Under the pieces are notes generated by a model. It was given only the letters and a program-made list of their open reading frames with translations, had not been told where the DNA came from and ran no database searches. From positions 1,322,924 to 1,386,923 of the forward strand of contig OZ020616.1 of the NCBI GenBank assembly GCA_963971575.1: a stretch of 64,000 nt of DNA, read 5' to 3'. Shown one piece after another: positions 1 to 10,085 of this stretch. The stretch is from Liopterus haemorrhoidalis (taxonomy: Eukaryota > Arthropoda > Insecta > Coleoptera > Dytiscidae). The translations under genes were made by a program, and so were the position numbers. Each line of letters begins with the position of its first letter. The stretch's first letter is position 1.

Positions 1-1097
1 GGACTATTAGCAATTCGGGCCATTAACAAATCGGTTCACAATTGGGGCTTTTAACAACTGGGGCTATAACTATAAGAGCTAGAGTCTTCTTTTGTTTAAA
101 ATAAAAAATAATTACTTTACGAGTGGGATTAAGTAAATTTGCGTGTTCTTTTGAAAAAAAATATTTTAATGGTTTGATTAGTACATTTTGGTGCTAATTA
201 GAATAAATAAAAAAATTGTATTTTAAGGGTTGGTTTAAGCAAATTTTCGTGTTCATTTGATTAAAAAGAAATTGTATTTTAAGGGTTAGATTAAGTAAAA
301 ATTAATGCTCTTTTGACTATATAAATAAAAATATATTTAAGGGTTGGCTTAAGTAAATTTAAGTGTTCTTTTGAATAAATAAATAAAAAATGTATTTAAT
401 TTTAGAAGTAAATATTTTGTAACTAAATTTAATTAATATGAGTCAACAACGAGAAAATCAGTTATTTTTTGTTTGACTATTTGATTTTCCTAGTATTTTT
501 TTATGTATGATAGTATTTTTTTGTACATAGGTATTTTATGTATCTCGTTTATATAAAACGGGCAATATTTTATAAATACATTTTTTATTTATTTATTCAA
601 AAGAACACTAAAAATTATTCAAGCCAACCCTTAAAATACATTTTTTATTTATTTATTCAAAAGAACACATAAATTTACTTAAGCCAACCCTTAAAATACA
701 TTTTTTATTTATTTATTCAAAAGAACACATAAATTTACTTAAGCCAACCCTTAAAAAACATTTTTTATTTATATAGTCAAAAGACCACCACATTTTACTT
801 AATATAACTCTTAAAATACATTTTCTTTTTAATCAAATGATGACGAAAATTTTCTTAAGCCAACCCTTAAAATACAATTTTTATATTTATTCTAATTCCC
901 ACCAAAATGTAATTAATCAAATCATTAAAATATTTTTTTTCAAAAGAACACGCAATTTAATTTATGCCAACTTGTAGAATAATTATTTTTTATTTTAAAC
1001 AAAAGAAGACTTTAGCCCTTATAGTTATGGCCCCAGTTGTCAAAAGCCCCAATTGTGAACGGCCCGATTTGTTAATGTTGTGTCCCAGTTGTCATGG
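1..1097. mobile_element. Fold-back (long inverted repeat) element, left end cut by window
   Basis: The first ~400 bases return as their reverse complement at about 600-1097. The outer 120 bases of each arm match closely and carry short motifs such as CAATTGGGGC and ACAACTGGGG. The arms meet in an AT-rich centre near 480-545. No transposase is present; the open frame at 964-1200 lies in the right arm and is not a gene. The left arm is already under way at base 1, so the true terminus is outside. Superfamily unknown. Confidence 0.8.
577..840. repeat. 60-bp tandem repeats in the fold-back arm
   Basis: Four to five direct copies with an exact 60-bp period, each containing AAGCCAACCCTTAAAATACA followed by TTTTTTATTTATTTATTCAA. 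Inverted counterparts with looser spacing lie at about 170-400 in the left arm. Amplification has therefore happened inside the arms of a palindrome. Confidence 0.85.
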
Positions 1098-2764
1098 AAC
1101 CTGTTTTTCTAACATTGCAAACTTGTCTATAGTGTGTTCAAAGGTGAGTATGCAGTATAGCTCTTATGGCAAATGGGAGCGGTGTTGCCAAATGTTGTAA
1201 AAGTGTCAAATGTGTCACTTATAATAATATGAAAAACTCGTATGATTTACAAAAATCAACTCTTATAATACTCAAAATAACACTCAACAAAAACAAATGA
1301 CCATTTGTAGAATACTGCGTCTTCACATATCAGCGCGTTTTAGAGCTGGCAACGTCGACCTGCAAGAAGAGGATAGCGTCATTGTGTAAACCCATTAGAG
1401 AGTATGAAAAAGAACTACTCCATATGCCCTGTACTGCAAACTCACCTTTGAACGCACTATAGATGTAACCATGTTAGCAAAAGGAGGGAATTCCTATAAG
1501 ATTCCGCTCATTAATAAGGCAAAACTTCATCGTAAGGGACGATTACAAACAACATTAAACTGTGGAGACAGCCACGTTCTTATTAAATTAAAACTTTTTG
1601 TTTTATTTTTTGTTTTACTAGATATTTGTAACTCATAAATAAAATCATCTAATTAATTAAAATTGTAAATGTATATTTTCGGAAAAGAAAAAAATCAAAA
1701 TGTATATCATATTTTCGGAAAGAGGGAGTATATTATTTTAATTTCGTGGAATTTTATTTTGTGAGTTTTTATTTCATTTATTTGACAGTATGAATTGGAT
1801 TTGAAGTTATGAAAAGATGTTATATCTGGGATGTGGGTTTAAATATCACGTGCTGTTGATTTTAAAGATTGAAAAAGAAACTTTAACTGGTGCGTAACGG
1901 AAACTTTATATTGAAAAATCTCATATGAATACATTAGTAACAAGTTACAAACAAAAAGATGGATTCAGTTTAAGTTTTCATTTCTACTCTGTACCCTATT
2001 ATGATAGAATAAGTTTTAACTTTTTCTCGGGTGCTATCAGGAGGGTTGTCTTTTGACCTCACTCATATTTCAGACCTTTTTTCTTTTAAAAACTTGTTCA
2101 AATGTGTCTTCAGGTTATAAATGTGAAAAGGCAGTGGTGGACTAAGCCCGCCAGCACACCGAATTATTTTTCGGGTTAAACATTCCCACCGGGGCTAGAC
2201 TTTGTTTTAATGGGACCGTCCCTTGAACCCATGGTCCGAATTATTCCAATATTTCAGGACCGGTAAAATTTGCCAATTCGCCTCTGCGAAAAGAAAACAG
2301 TTTCATTTGATATTTGCAGGTTCCTTTTGGGATTTTATCTGACTAACTTTTAGTGCAAATCCGTTAACCGAAATGGGTTGTTTACTGATTTAATAGAAAA
2401 AATTAGACACCATAAGTACGTATCCAAAGGAATATTGGTCTCTTTTGAAATTATTAGTTTGCTTATCATAATAAACATAAAAAATAAACTACTCTATGTT
2501 TAATGCAACATATACAGGGTGTGACAGCGAAACCGACCACCACCAATATTAGCTTTATTATTATAGTTACAAAAAATACTATAGAACAAAGTTATAGGAG
2601 ACCAAGGGGGACATCTGCTTAAAGAAGAAAATATTTTTTTAAATCAGTGGTTCTCAAGTTAGAGTACTAAGTTATATTTTTTCAAATGAGACTATGTATA
2701 TATTTTTTTATATCTATTTAATAGTGTATTTTTTTCTGAATTCATCCATGTATTTAATATTATT
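1098..2764. other. No gene recognised
   Basis: AT-rich DNA without a convincing reading frame. A short hAT-like tip (CAGTGGTTCTCAA) stands at about 2645 with no partner, and a TATACAGGGTGT motif common at insect transposon ends is at about 2512. Confidence 0.4.
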
Positions 2765-3095
2765 ACATAATAAAAAAATCAGCTGTGGCCACCACAGGAC
2801 CGACCGCCATCACAAAATACTTGTTTAAATTATGCTGCTTTATCAAAAAATGTCGCAAATAAAAGTTATTAGTTATTGCTTTTATAGCAATTCTTGTTAA
2901 ATAAATTTTTTTCGAAATATTTCTCTGTTGTGAATATTCGCAAAAATCTTAAAATCGACAAGAGTATACTGCCATTTCTAGTTAACCAATTTTTACCAAA
3001 AGTTGATCAACTCGTGCTATTGATTTCAAAAGCTTAAATATGAAGTTTCATAAAAATCCTCTTCGCCAAATTTGTTCTGCACGTGTACACGGATC

Positions 3096-3155
<60 letters not shown>

Positions 3156-3312
3156 TGCAGGCAGGCAGGCAGGCAGGCAGACAGACAGACAGGCAGTCAG
3201 ACAGACCGACAGACATCAGGCTAAAAATAGGTAAAACGTTATGTAGGGCCTCAATTCGTGGAGATCCATCGACATTACCTCCCTTATATATGTTGGCGGT
3301 CGGTAAATATTG
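2765..3312 (+). repeat. Dispersed repeat family 'G' with (GACA)n core, copy A
   Basis: Non-coding dispersed repeat. In order: a segment containing GTGGCCACCACAGG, an AT-rich part, the block AAATATGAAGTTTCATAAAA, a GACA microsatellite, then a conserved tail ending near ATATATGTTGGCGGTCGGTA. Copies or parts recur at 15716, 23968, 32795, 34277, 35925, 48159 and 57082. No coding capacity and no transposase-like termini were found. A non-autonomous element is likely; Helitron-like is possible but not shown. Confidence 0.8.
3096..3214. repeat. (GACA)n microsatellite with GGCA interruptions
   Basis: Tetranucleotide array GACAGACAGACA with an internal GGCAGGCAGGCA stretch. It sits at a fixed place inside the dispersed repeat. 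Open frames over it encode only T-D-R-Q or V-C-L-S repeats and are artefacts. Confidence 0.95.
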
Positions 3313-4089
3313 AAAAAACTGTGATTGAAATTTAAATAATTTTTAATTTTTAATATTAATGTGCAGTAAGCTATGGATGAAGAACAAGAGTGATAAATTA
3401 AAGTTAAATATTAATAATTATTAAATATTCTCTATAAATAATGTTCCATTTGAATTCCATTATTTTCTAAACATTCGACTTAAAACAGAAGAAGTAGCTT
3501 TCATTATTGATCAGATATTAATATTAAAAATAAAAAATAATTTAAATTTCAATCGCATTTTTTCAATATTTTTATTATTAAAGATATTAAACTAATACAT
3601 TGTTGAAAACATTGTTGAAAAAAAACGCTATTGAATAGGTATAAAAAATCTGTTTAATCCTATTAATTATCACTAAACAATTAAACAAAACCTTTTTATG
3701 ATTTCTCCGGCAGGAGGAAAAAACATGCAGCTTTTGCAGCCTCATCAATTCCCATTTCTCTTTCACTTTTGTTCAAATTCATTTTACAAACTTTTGACAC
3801 AACGCTTTTAAAATTCAGGCTTTGTTTGATGAAAACTATAGCAACCGGCCACAGACATACTGATATTTTATTCAAATATCTAAAATAAATTAATCAAAAA
3901 GAAACTATGCAAATAAAAATAACTTTGAGAGTGGAAAAAATATTATAAACAATTCGGGAGGTAAATATTTACCAGTCTCTATTGCTAGCCATCGCTATCG
4001 CTTGGGCGCAAAAACGTCCTCGACTGGTAAATATTACGTTCCTCCCTTAATGTTTAAATAACTATTTATTTATTTTTTTAACTTTGCAG
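3313..4089. other. Intronic or intergenic AT-rich DNA with a short palindrome
   Basis: No reading frame recognised. An imperfect inverted repeat spans about 3956-4044: GGGAGGTAAATATTTACCAG at one end and CTGGTAAATATTACGTTCCT near the other. It ends about 45 bases before the GMC exon. The last bases (TTTTTTTAACTTTGCAG) are a pyrimidine-rich splice acceptor. Confidence 0.6.
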
Positions 4090-4440
4090 GCAATAGCAAT
4101 CGGAGAATCTGATGCGTTCAAAAAATTCAACACGACCGTTCATAAAACCCCATATCCTGGTTGTGAGCATCTTGAATGGGGTTCCGATCCTTACTGGGAG
4201 TGCTGCGCGAGGAGGTATACCAACTCCCTCTTCCACCAGGCTGGCACCTGCCGCATGGGGCCCGCTACTGACCCCACGGCCGTCGTTGACCACGAGTTGA
4301 AAGTTCACGGTATACAAGGACTCAGAGTGGTCGATGCCAGTATAATGCCAGAACTAATACGAGGACATCCTAACGGGGTGGTTATTATGATTGGTGAAAA
4401 AGCTTCGGATTTGATCAAGAAAACATGGGTCGGGAAATGA
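4090..4440 (+). CDS. GMC oxidoreductase (glucose dehydrogenase-like), 3'-terminal exon
   Basis: C-terminal 116 residues of a flavin (FAD)-dependent GMC oxidoreductase, the family of insect glucose dehydrogenase and ecdysone oxidase. Seen: the motif FHQAGTCRMG, whose His is the family's conserved C-terminal active-site residue, followed by VVDHELKVHG, LRVVDASIMPE and GHPNGVVIMIGEKASDLI, which match the GMC_oxred_C domain in order. The exon begins in phase 0 after TTTGCAG and ends at TGA. Family members are usually ~600 residues, so most of the protein lies in upstream exons; none is visible in bases 1-4089, so they lie left of the window. No frameshift or stop, so the gene looks functional. 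The substrate cannot be told from this part. Confidence 0.93.
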   Translation, partial: AIAIGESDAFKKFNTTVHKTPYPGCEHLEWGSDPYWECCARRYTNSLFHQAGTCRMGPATDPTAVVDHELKVHGIQGLRVVDASIMPELIRGHPNGVVIMIGEKASDLIKKTWVGK

Positions 4441-4499
4441 TTTTTATGTTTTTGTTTGAAATCGAAGGTTTGTTTTCTCTGCACGATTGTGTGGGAATG

Positions 4500-4505
4500 A
4501 ATAAA
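4500..4505 (+). promoter_or_regulatory. Polyadenylation signal of the GMC gene
   Basis: AATAAA 60 bases after the stop codon, followed by AT/GT-rich sequence. A further candidate, AAATAAAA, lies near 4645. Confidence 0.6.
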
Positions 4506-4777
4506 CATTGTATTTTTTGTACGTATTATTGTAACTGGTGTATTATAGTAATATAATATTGTACTAATATTTGTGATACATATTATAAGAAATATATACC
4601 TCACTTGTAAAAATATATTAGAATGGTTGGATGAAATATTTAAAATAAAAAAATTATATTGAATAGTTGATACTTGGTGAAACTTGAATATATGTAGGTA
4701 AAAGGTTTTTAAATGAAGCACTTGGTAAAGTTTCTCAGACACTTTGTAGCTTTAAAGTCTTGTTTACAATAGATACA

Positions 4778-5757
4778 TACGAGGTGTGTAAATTAAGTAA
4801 CCGGATTGATTTTTTTAAATCTCTTTATTCGAATAGAATTACAATTGTCTTCCTGAAAATAACTTCCTTGGGAAGCCACACAGCGCTGGAGACGGTTCTT
4901 CCAATCCTCATAGCAGTGCTGGAACTCGGATACTGGAATCGCTGGTCGGTTACGGACGTTTGAATGTTTTCGAGTGTCCCAAAATGACGTTCCTTGAGGT
5001 GATTTTTCCATCTTGGGAAGAGGAAAAAGTCACAAGGACTCAAGTCAGGCGAATAAGGAGGCTGAGGAGCTACAGGAATGTTTTTACTGTCGTAATCAAA
5101 CACCCAAGTCTCGTCATCAGTAATGACACGTTCCAGAAAATAGGTATCATTTTCAATCGATTCCAAAAAGTCAAGAAACATTTGCCTCCTGATGTCCTTT
5201 TGGTCCTGTGAAAGGTTTTTTGGAACCATGTTTGCACAGATTTTTATCATCCTCAATTCATTGGTCAAAATCTGATGAATGGTAGTGTGAGTCAAATTCA
5301 ACTTTTCCCCGATCATTCTGACTGTCAACCGAAGATCTGAACGCACAAAATCCTGGATTCTGTCGAAATTTTTATCGGTTCTTGAAGATGAAGACCTTCC
5401 ACTGTGTAATTCATCTTCAATCAACTCTCTTCCTTCTGAAAATGCCTTAAACCACAAAAAAACCTGGGTCTTTGACAAAACACTGTCTCCGTAGGCCTGC
5501 TGAAGTTTTGCAAAAGTTTCCGTGCCCAAATCTGAAGCAAAACCTGATAGCACACCGTTGCTCGAAATGAATATCACTCATTTTTAAAACGCACTAGAAA
5601 AAACTGTTTTACGAAAAAAATCGCTACGGACAACAAAACTACTCTAGCGAGTTCAAACTCGTACTGAAGGTGTATCATATGTTCTCCTGCCACCTATCTA
5701 AGTCCCGCGTCCCAAATTTTGCCAGATCAAACGCTATGTTGCAAGTCCGGTTACTTA
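4778..5757 (-). mobile_element. mariner element, family B, copy 1 (internally deleted)
   Basis: The left end reads TACGAGGTGTGTAAATTAAG and matches both ends of the copy at 42538-43443, so it is a terminal inverted repeat (TIR) with a TA target. The right TIR is cut after AGTCCGGTTACTTA at 5757, where a LINE tail begins. About 1 kb remains of a usual ~1.3 kb. Confidence 0.88.
4825..5577 (-). pseudogene. mariner transposase, internally deleted
   Basis: The open frame keeps the N-terminal helix-turn-helix region (KTQVFLWFKAFSEGRELI), the first catalytic Asp block (ITDDETWVFDYD) and the third (YSPDLSPCDFFLFP). The segment between VFDYD and NIPVAPQPPYS, which holds the second catalytic Asp, is missing, and the C-terminal ~40 residues are frameshifted. 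The true start lies in another frame (MSDIHFEQR near 5581). Such a protein cannot catalyse transposition. Confidence 0.9.
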
Positions 5758-6041
5758 CTGAAGGTAGAGATACAAAAAAGGTTTATGAAGCCAGAGTATC
5801 TAAAAGGAGACGAAGAGGAAGACCTAGGAAGGAATGGAATGATGAAATAAGAAGAGCTGTAAAGAGAAGAGGTACCCCTTGGTGTGAAGCAAGAAGTAGG
5901 ACTCAAAATAGGAAGGAATTGAAAAAACTGTGGAGACGATCCCATGTGAAAGAAGAAGACAAATACAAATAACATCCAAACTCTCACAAAGCTCGACACC
6001 AGAGATGGTAAAAGGGCTCAACGATTAAGTAAGTAAGTAAA
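5758..6041 (+). pseudogene. Non-LTR retrotransposon (LINE) 3' end with TAAG tail
   Basis: Encodes a typical LINE C-terminus (RRRRGRPRKEWNDEI, then RKELKKLWRRSH) ending at 5972, followed by a short 3' UTR and a (TAAG)n tail near 6025. It is a 5'-truncated insertion abutting the broken mariner TIR. Function none expected. Confidence 0.8.
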
Positions 6042-6315
6042 AATAGAAAAACGACAATACTATATCAAAATAATTAAATGAAGAATGAAATTCTTCCTTA
6101 AATCTATAGTTACTTTTTTGTTTTTTGTAATTTATTTAAAAATGAAAAGATGGAGACGGGCTGCGTGTGACCCTTTGGACCGCTTTCGATTTTAAAAACT
6201 ATCATTGATTCATTTTCAAAAGAAAATGAGTTCAATAGTACCCAGGACTGGCTCTGGATATATGTGGAAATTCATATTTCACATTATTTTTTATAGTAAA
6301 TACAAGTTAATTTAC
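6042..6315. other. GPCR intron sequence, nothing recognised
   Basis: AT-rich DNA just downstream of the donor site of the GPCR exon at 6316-6647. No TM6/TM7 exon (FxxxWxP or NPxxY motifs) was found here or anywhere left of it in this window. Confidence 0.5.
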
Positions 6316-6647
6316 CTTGTGGTGTGAGACGACTGGTTCACAGAGACTGGTCCTGGAAGCGGCAGATAGTCTGGTGCTGCCCATGTGCACCCGGAGCGTG
6401 ACATCGCTCCGGGTGACCCGGCTGCCGGAACTGAGGAAGAGACTGTGCCTGATGGCGGCCCGGTACACCAGCATGTAAAGGACTATGATGACTAGAGCGG
6501 GCAGATAGAAGGATCCTGTGGCCGAGAAGATCACGTAGGAGAGTTCCTTGTTCACGTGACACTCGTCCGAGGAGGGAATAGCTGGAGTATCCTCCTTCCA
6601 GCCCAGTGGAGGAGCTATACTTATTGCCAACGCCAATGTCCAGATAC
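6316..6647 (-). CDS. Aminergic GPCR, exon with TM4-TM5 and start of loop 3
   Basis: Continues the exon at 7701-8193. The acceptor TTGCTAG precedes GTATCTGG and the donor is CACAAG/GTAAAT. The exon starts at codon position 2, matching the phase-1 end of the upstream exon, and rejoins as ...VLIAG-IWTLALAISIAPPL. Seen: TM4 with the conserved Trp, GWKE, an extracellular-loop Cys (DECHV) that would pair with the TM3 Cys, and TM5 FSATGSFYLP with Ser at positions equivalent to 5.42 and 5.46, as in catecholamine and octopamine receptors. Loop 3 includes DVTLRVHMG, resembling alpha-1-adrenergic and Oamb-type receptors. Exact amine unproven. Confidence 0.92.
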
Positions 6648-6955
6648 CTAGCAAAACAAAAAAATTAATTAATTACACCGGTCAACAGGAATTTTGAGTA
6701 TGGGTTCTGCATATCTGATTTTTATTTCTTCCACATTATTAATTAAAGAAAAAATAGTTTTACCCGAAAAAGTTTGCTTTTGTAGCTATCAGAATGAAAT
6801 TACGGATTTCAAGAAAATTTCCCTTTTTTCAGATCTTTATTGTATGTAAAAATAATATAAACTTTTGTTATGAATTTGAATCAGTTTTATTTAGAAGAAA
6901 ACCATTCGAAACAAACAACTACTGTAACAGAATATATAAAAAAGTTTAGAAATAA

Positions 6956-7311
6956 TTATTTTTCGTATTTATGGTGATTGTATGGACTTTCTCGTATTAG
7001 CCCCCAAATATAGTCCCTCATTATACTCTCATTGTATTGCCCCTGATAACGACGTTCAAAAACCATCACGTCTTGATGAAAACGTTCATCTTGTTCTTTT
7101 GAATAGGCTCCCATGTTATCTTTAAATTGGTCCAAGTACGCATGTAACATATGCACTTTAAGGGACATTCTGCAACCCATGAGTTTAAAGTTATCAAGCA
7201 TAGTTGCAATAAGCTCTTTGTAATAGTCTGCTCTGTTGTTTCCGAGAACCATGAACCACTGCTTTCAGGCTTTTCTTTCATGAATATTGAGTATCTGTGA
7301 AAATTCGTCAC
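6956..7311 (-). pseudogene. Fragment of an abundant arthropod repeat protein, C-terminal half
   Basis: Two overlapping frames read GCRMSLKVHMLHAYLDQFKD, then MGAYSKEQDERFHQD, RYQGQYNESIMRDYIWGL and RESPYNHH. I recognise this as the C-terminal part of a protein found in many copies in arthropod genomes and presumed TE-derived; I cannot name its superfamily. A frameshift separates the upstream part (KPESSGSWF). It lies in the GPCR intron, inverted relative to its N-terminal half at 7470-7680. Confidence 0.65.
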
Positions 7312-7469
7312 TGGCCATTATTTTCTTTACTTGTAGTCCGACAAAAATAAAGGTAGTAAGGATATTTAGTATAACCACCGGTCGGAATCTCATGCATTCC
7401 TTCTGACTGGCGTCTTTCCATAGACAGTTCTACAACAAGTTTAAAGCTGTCCTTCTTCACAATGGAAAT

Positions 7470-7680
7470 AAATTTTCATCTCTTCCTTTGGCTCATTCCG
7501 TAATGCTCAAAGAAAATTACGAAAGTGTGAAAATGGTGCTTGAGAGTTCAAAGTATGATGAGTATACCTGGCCAGTGATAGGGGATTTTAAGATGGTTGA
7601 ATTTCTGATGGGATGCATTACCATCAGAAATATTATAATTATATTAACTACAAATTTCATCTTTGGCGATCTGATACTTT
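7470..7680 (+). pseudogene. Same repeat protein, N-terminal half, inverted
   Basis: Encodes LPLAHSVMLKENYESVK followed by YDEYTWPVIGDFKMVEFLMG, the region normally several hundred residues ahead of the 6956-7311 fragment. It is on the opposite strand, so the element has been rearranged as well as truncated. It ends about 20 bases before the GPCR donor site. Confidence 0.6.
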
Positions 7681-7700
7681 ATTAATATAGATTTGCTTAC

Positions 7701-8193
7701 CAGCAATGAGAACACGAGCCCTTCTTTTAGTCAATATCCTGGAATATGCAAGCGGTCTTGAAACACCAATATATCTATCCACAGAAATCCCGCACAAACT
7801 CAAAATACTGGCAGTACAACACAGTACATCCAGGCTGGTCCAAATCGAACACAAACTAGGTCCAAGTAACCACGCACCCGCGTACAGCTCCCTGGTGGCA
7901 CTCAGGGGTAGCACTGTGATACCAAGCAACAGGTCAGCCACAGCGAGGTTCACTATCAAACTATGAGTCGGAGAACGTAAGGTGGGAGATGGTACCACAG
8001 CGACGATCACCAGAAGATTTCCACTGATTGTGAGGAGTATCATGAGACCCAGGAGAAATGCCTCGGCGAGGATGACGGGGTTGTTGAAGTCTGGGAAACT
8101 CTCAGCTACCTGAGGGGTCTTGTTTGAGAGGTCCAAGGACAGATCCGGCCATGGTCCTTCCATATATAGGGATAGATTCGTCAGGTTGTACAT
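7701..8193 (-). CDS. Aminergic GPCR, first coding exon (TM1-TM3)
   Basis: Encodes 164 residues of a class A biogenic-amine receptor acting in the plasma membrane. I place the start at ATG 8193 (MYNLTN); the frame opens further only through a TTG. The N-tail has NLT, NLS and NKT glycosylation sites. TM1 has GNLLV, TM2 LAVAD (Asp 2.50, residue 87), and TM3 Cys 3.25, Asp 3.32 (residue 122, the amine-binding Asp) and DRY at 139-141, exactly 17 residues after Asp 3.32. The donor GCTG/GTAAGC ends the exon in phase 1. An octopamine or alpha-1-adrenergic-like receptor fits best; tyramine or another amine is possible. TM6-TM7 and the C-tail are not seen. Confidence 0.93.
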
Positions 8194-8225
8194 CTTAAGC
8201 AACTGGTAGCATTTTTAACCTGAAA

Positions 8226-8251
8226 CAATAATAATAATATAATAATAATAA
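8226..8251. repeat. (ATA)n microsatellite
   Basis: ATAATAATAATATAATAATA, about 25 bases upstream of the GPCR start codon in transcript direction, probably in the 5' UTR or its intron. Confidence 0.9.
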
Positions 8252-8318
8252 GTTTATTCAATATTTAGGATTAAATGATCTGTTCGCTGAGGTTTTAATT
8301 CAAATTATAGTTATTTGA

Positions 8319-8864
8319 GATGGATCTTAGGGGTAGATAGAACAACACCAGGGTATATTGTAAGAGAGGAACTGAAAAGGGATAAGATGAAAGTACAGGA
8401 AGGAGGGCGGTTAAGTACGAAGAGAAAGTTAGAATAGAAACAGACAAAAAAATAATGAGGGAATGCTGGGAAGAAAGAGCCAGAGAGGAACAGAAAGGAA
8501 GATGGTACGCATGGGGGGAAATGAGAAAAGAGTATTACTGGAGATGCGGAGTGGATGCGACAGAGGTGGAAAGGAGAAGAAAAGACGGGATAAGCGTGAT
8601 TGAAGAGTTGTGGAGGAGGGATAAGGAAGTGGGGGAGCAAGAAAGGACAGTCAGAATAGACAAATCAAGGAGCGCAGGGAGATATAAGGAGGTCAGAACT
8701 ATAGGGGTACCAAGCTACTTGAAGGGAGAAAGAGGAAGGTCAGGAGGGAGAGTTAGGAGGATTGCGAGGCTAAGGTGCGGGAATGAAGAGATAGGAAATA
8801 GATATTGGAGGAAACAGGAGGATAAGATGTGCAGGATGTGCGGGGAGGAGGAAGAAGCTCTTTA
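8319..8864 (+). pseudogene. LINE ORF2 C-terminal fragment
   Basis: Reads RWILGVDRTTPGYIVREELK, a stop at 8398, then ECWEERAREEQKGRWYAWGE and IARLRCGNEEIGNRYW with a final CRMCGEEEEAL. This is the Cys-containing C-terminal region of a common arthropod non-LTR element. It breaks abruptly at about 8864, where a different LINE starts on the other strand. Confidence 0.75.
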
Positions 8865-9238
8865 AATTTCAACTTCCTATCTAGTACAACTCCTAAGTAT
8901 TTATATTTATCAACCAATTCTAACACACAATTATTAACTTCTACTCTTTCTACCCTATTGTCTTTTATATCTAAATCGTACTCACTATTTTTACATAATA
9001 TCATATATTTACATTTATCTAAGTTAAGTTTCAGTCTGTTCATTTCAAAATACTCATTGATTATTTTTAGTTCATCTTTTAATCCACTAACTACCTCTTT
9101 ATAACTATCTCCTTCAACATATATTAAAGTATCATCCGCGAACATATATAATTTACACTTTTTTAATATTTTTGTGATGTCATTAATGTATACAATAAAT
9201 AGAAGTGATCCCAACACACTTCCCTGTGGCACTCCTAT
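8863..9238 (-). pseudogene. LINE reverse transcriptase fragment
   Basis: Encodes reverse transcriptase motifs in order: GVPQGSVLGSLLFIVYIND, FADDTLIYVEG (the catalytic YADD-type box as FADD), LNLDKCKYM and YKYLGVVLDRKLKFKEL. Both ends are abrupt; the N-terminal palm and fingers are missing. It belongs to a different copy, and probably a different family, from the fragment on the plus strand that it abuts. Confidence 0.85.
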
Positions 9239-10077
9239 CTAGGCAACATAAATAGTTGAAAGCAAAGATATTGAAAGCAAATGTCAAATTATTGTTAGTT
9301 TGTAAACTGGATTAAATTTACTTTCTTGTAATGAAAGACCTTTAGACATTAACCAAGTAACCAGATATTTTTTTATATAATTAAATTTAGTCATTATAGT
9401 ATAATATTACCAAATATTAAGTTAGATGGGGTTCGGTTGTCTGTTGGCTACATAAACATTGATAAGACTTGAAAGGAAACCATATTACGGATGCAGCAGA
9501 TATTAATAAGACCTTTAACATTTCGTGACTCAACCCCTGAGGTGATCTGCATAATCTGATAACAAGGACTCATTCACGAACAGTTCTTATTAAGGAAGTA
9601 TGACAGTCTCGTCCTGCTCGGCTAATACCTGCTCGTCGTGCGGTTTTCGATTAGTTCAGCGTTGAGACGTATTAATGAAGAGAGAGGTGGGGGAGGGGCC
9701 AGTGGAATTATAGGATTTTGAGACAACTTTGATCTGTGTACAGTGTACAGGTAGAGCTTTACACAATATACACGTGTTACAGAGATGAATAGTGAATTTA
9801 TAGGATTATATAAAATATGCTTTTCAATACTGTTAATCAATATATTGTGGGAAAAACTACATTAATGCCCCTTTCTAATTTTAGTTTTTCAGTAATATAC
9901 AGTGCCAACTTAGTGTAATAGGGGGGCGGGGGGCAAAAACAACAAAATATTCTAAATTGGTCGGTATGACCTTAATGACAGAACCTGGGTAGAAAATAAC
10001 AGCGTTCTAGGTCTTTTGTATTAAATAATAAAAGTCCGGTAAAGTTATAAATTTTCTTCTTGAAGAAAACAACCTAA
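9239..10077. other. No gene recognised
   Basis: Low-complexity AT-rich DNA with a small GC-rich patch at about 9620-9710 and a GGGGGGCGGGGGG run near 9921. The minus-strand frame at 9622-9840 has no recognisable protein features. Confidence 0.4.
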
Positions 10078-10085
10078 ATTATATT

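Noticed and set aside
3034..3313. Three overlapping frames rich in C-L-S-V or T-D-R-Q repeats
   Set aside because: They only translate the GACA microsatellite in different frames; no start context, splice sites or domain.
4305..4742. 145-codon minus-strand frame antisense to the GMC exon
   Set aside because: It overlaps the GMC exon's 3' end and AT-rich UTR, has no domain and looks like chance.
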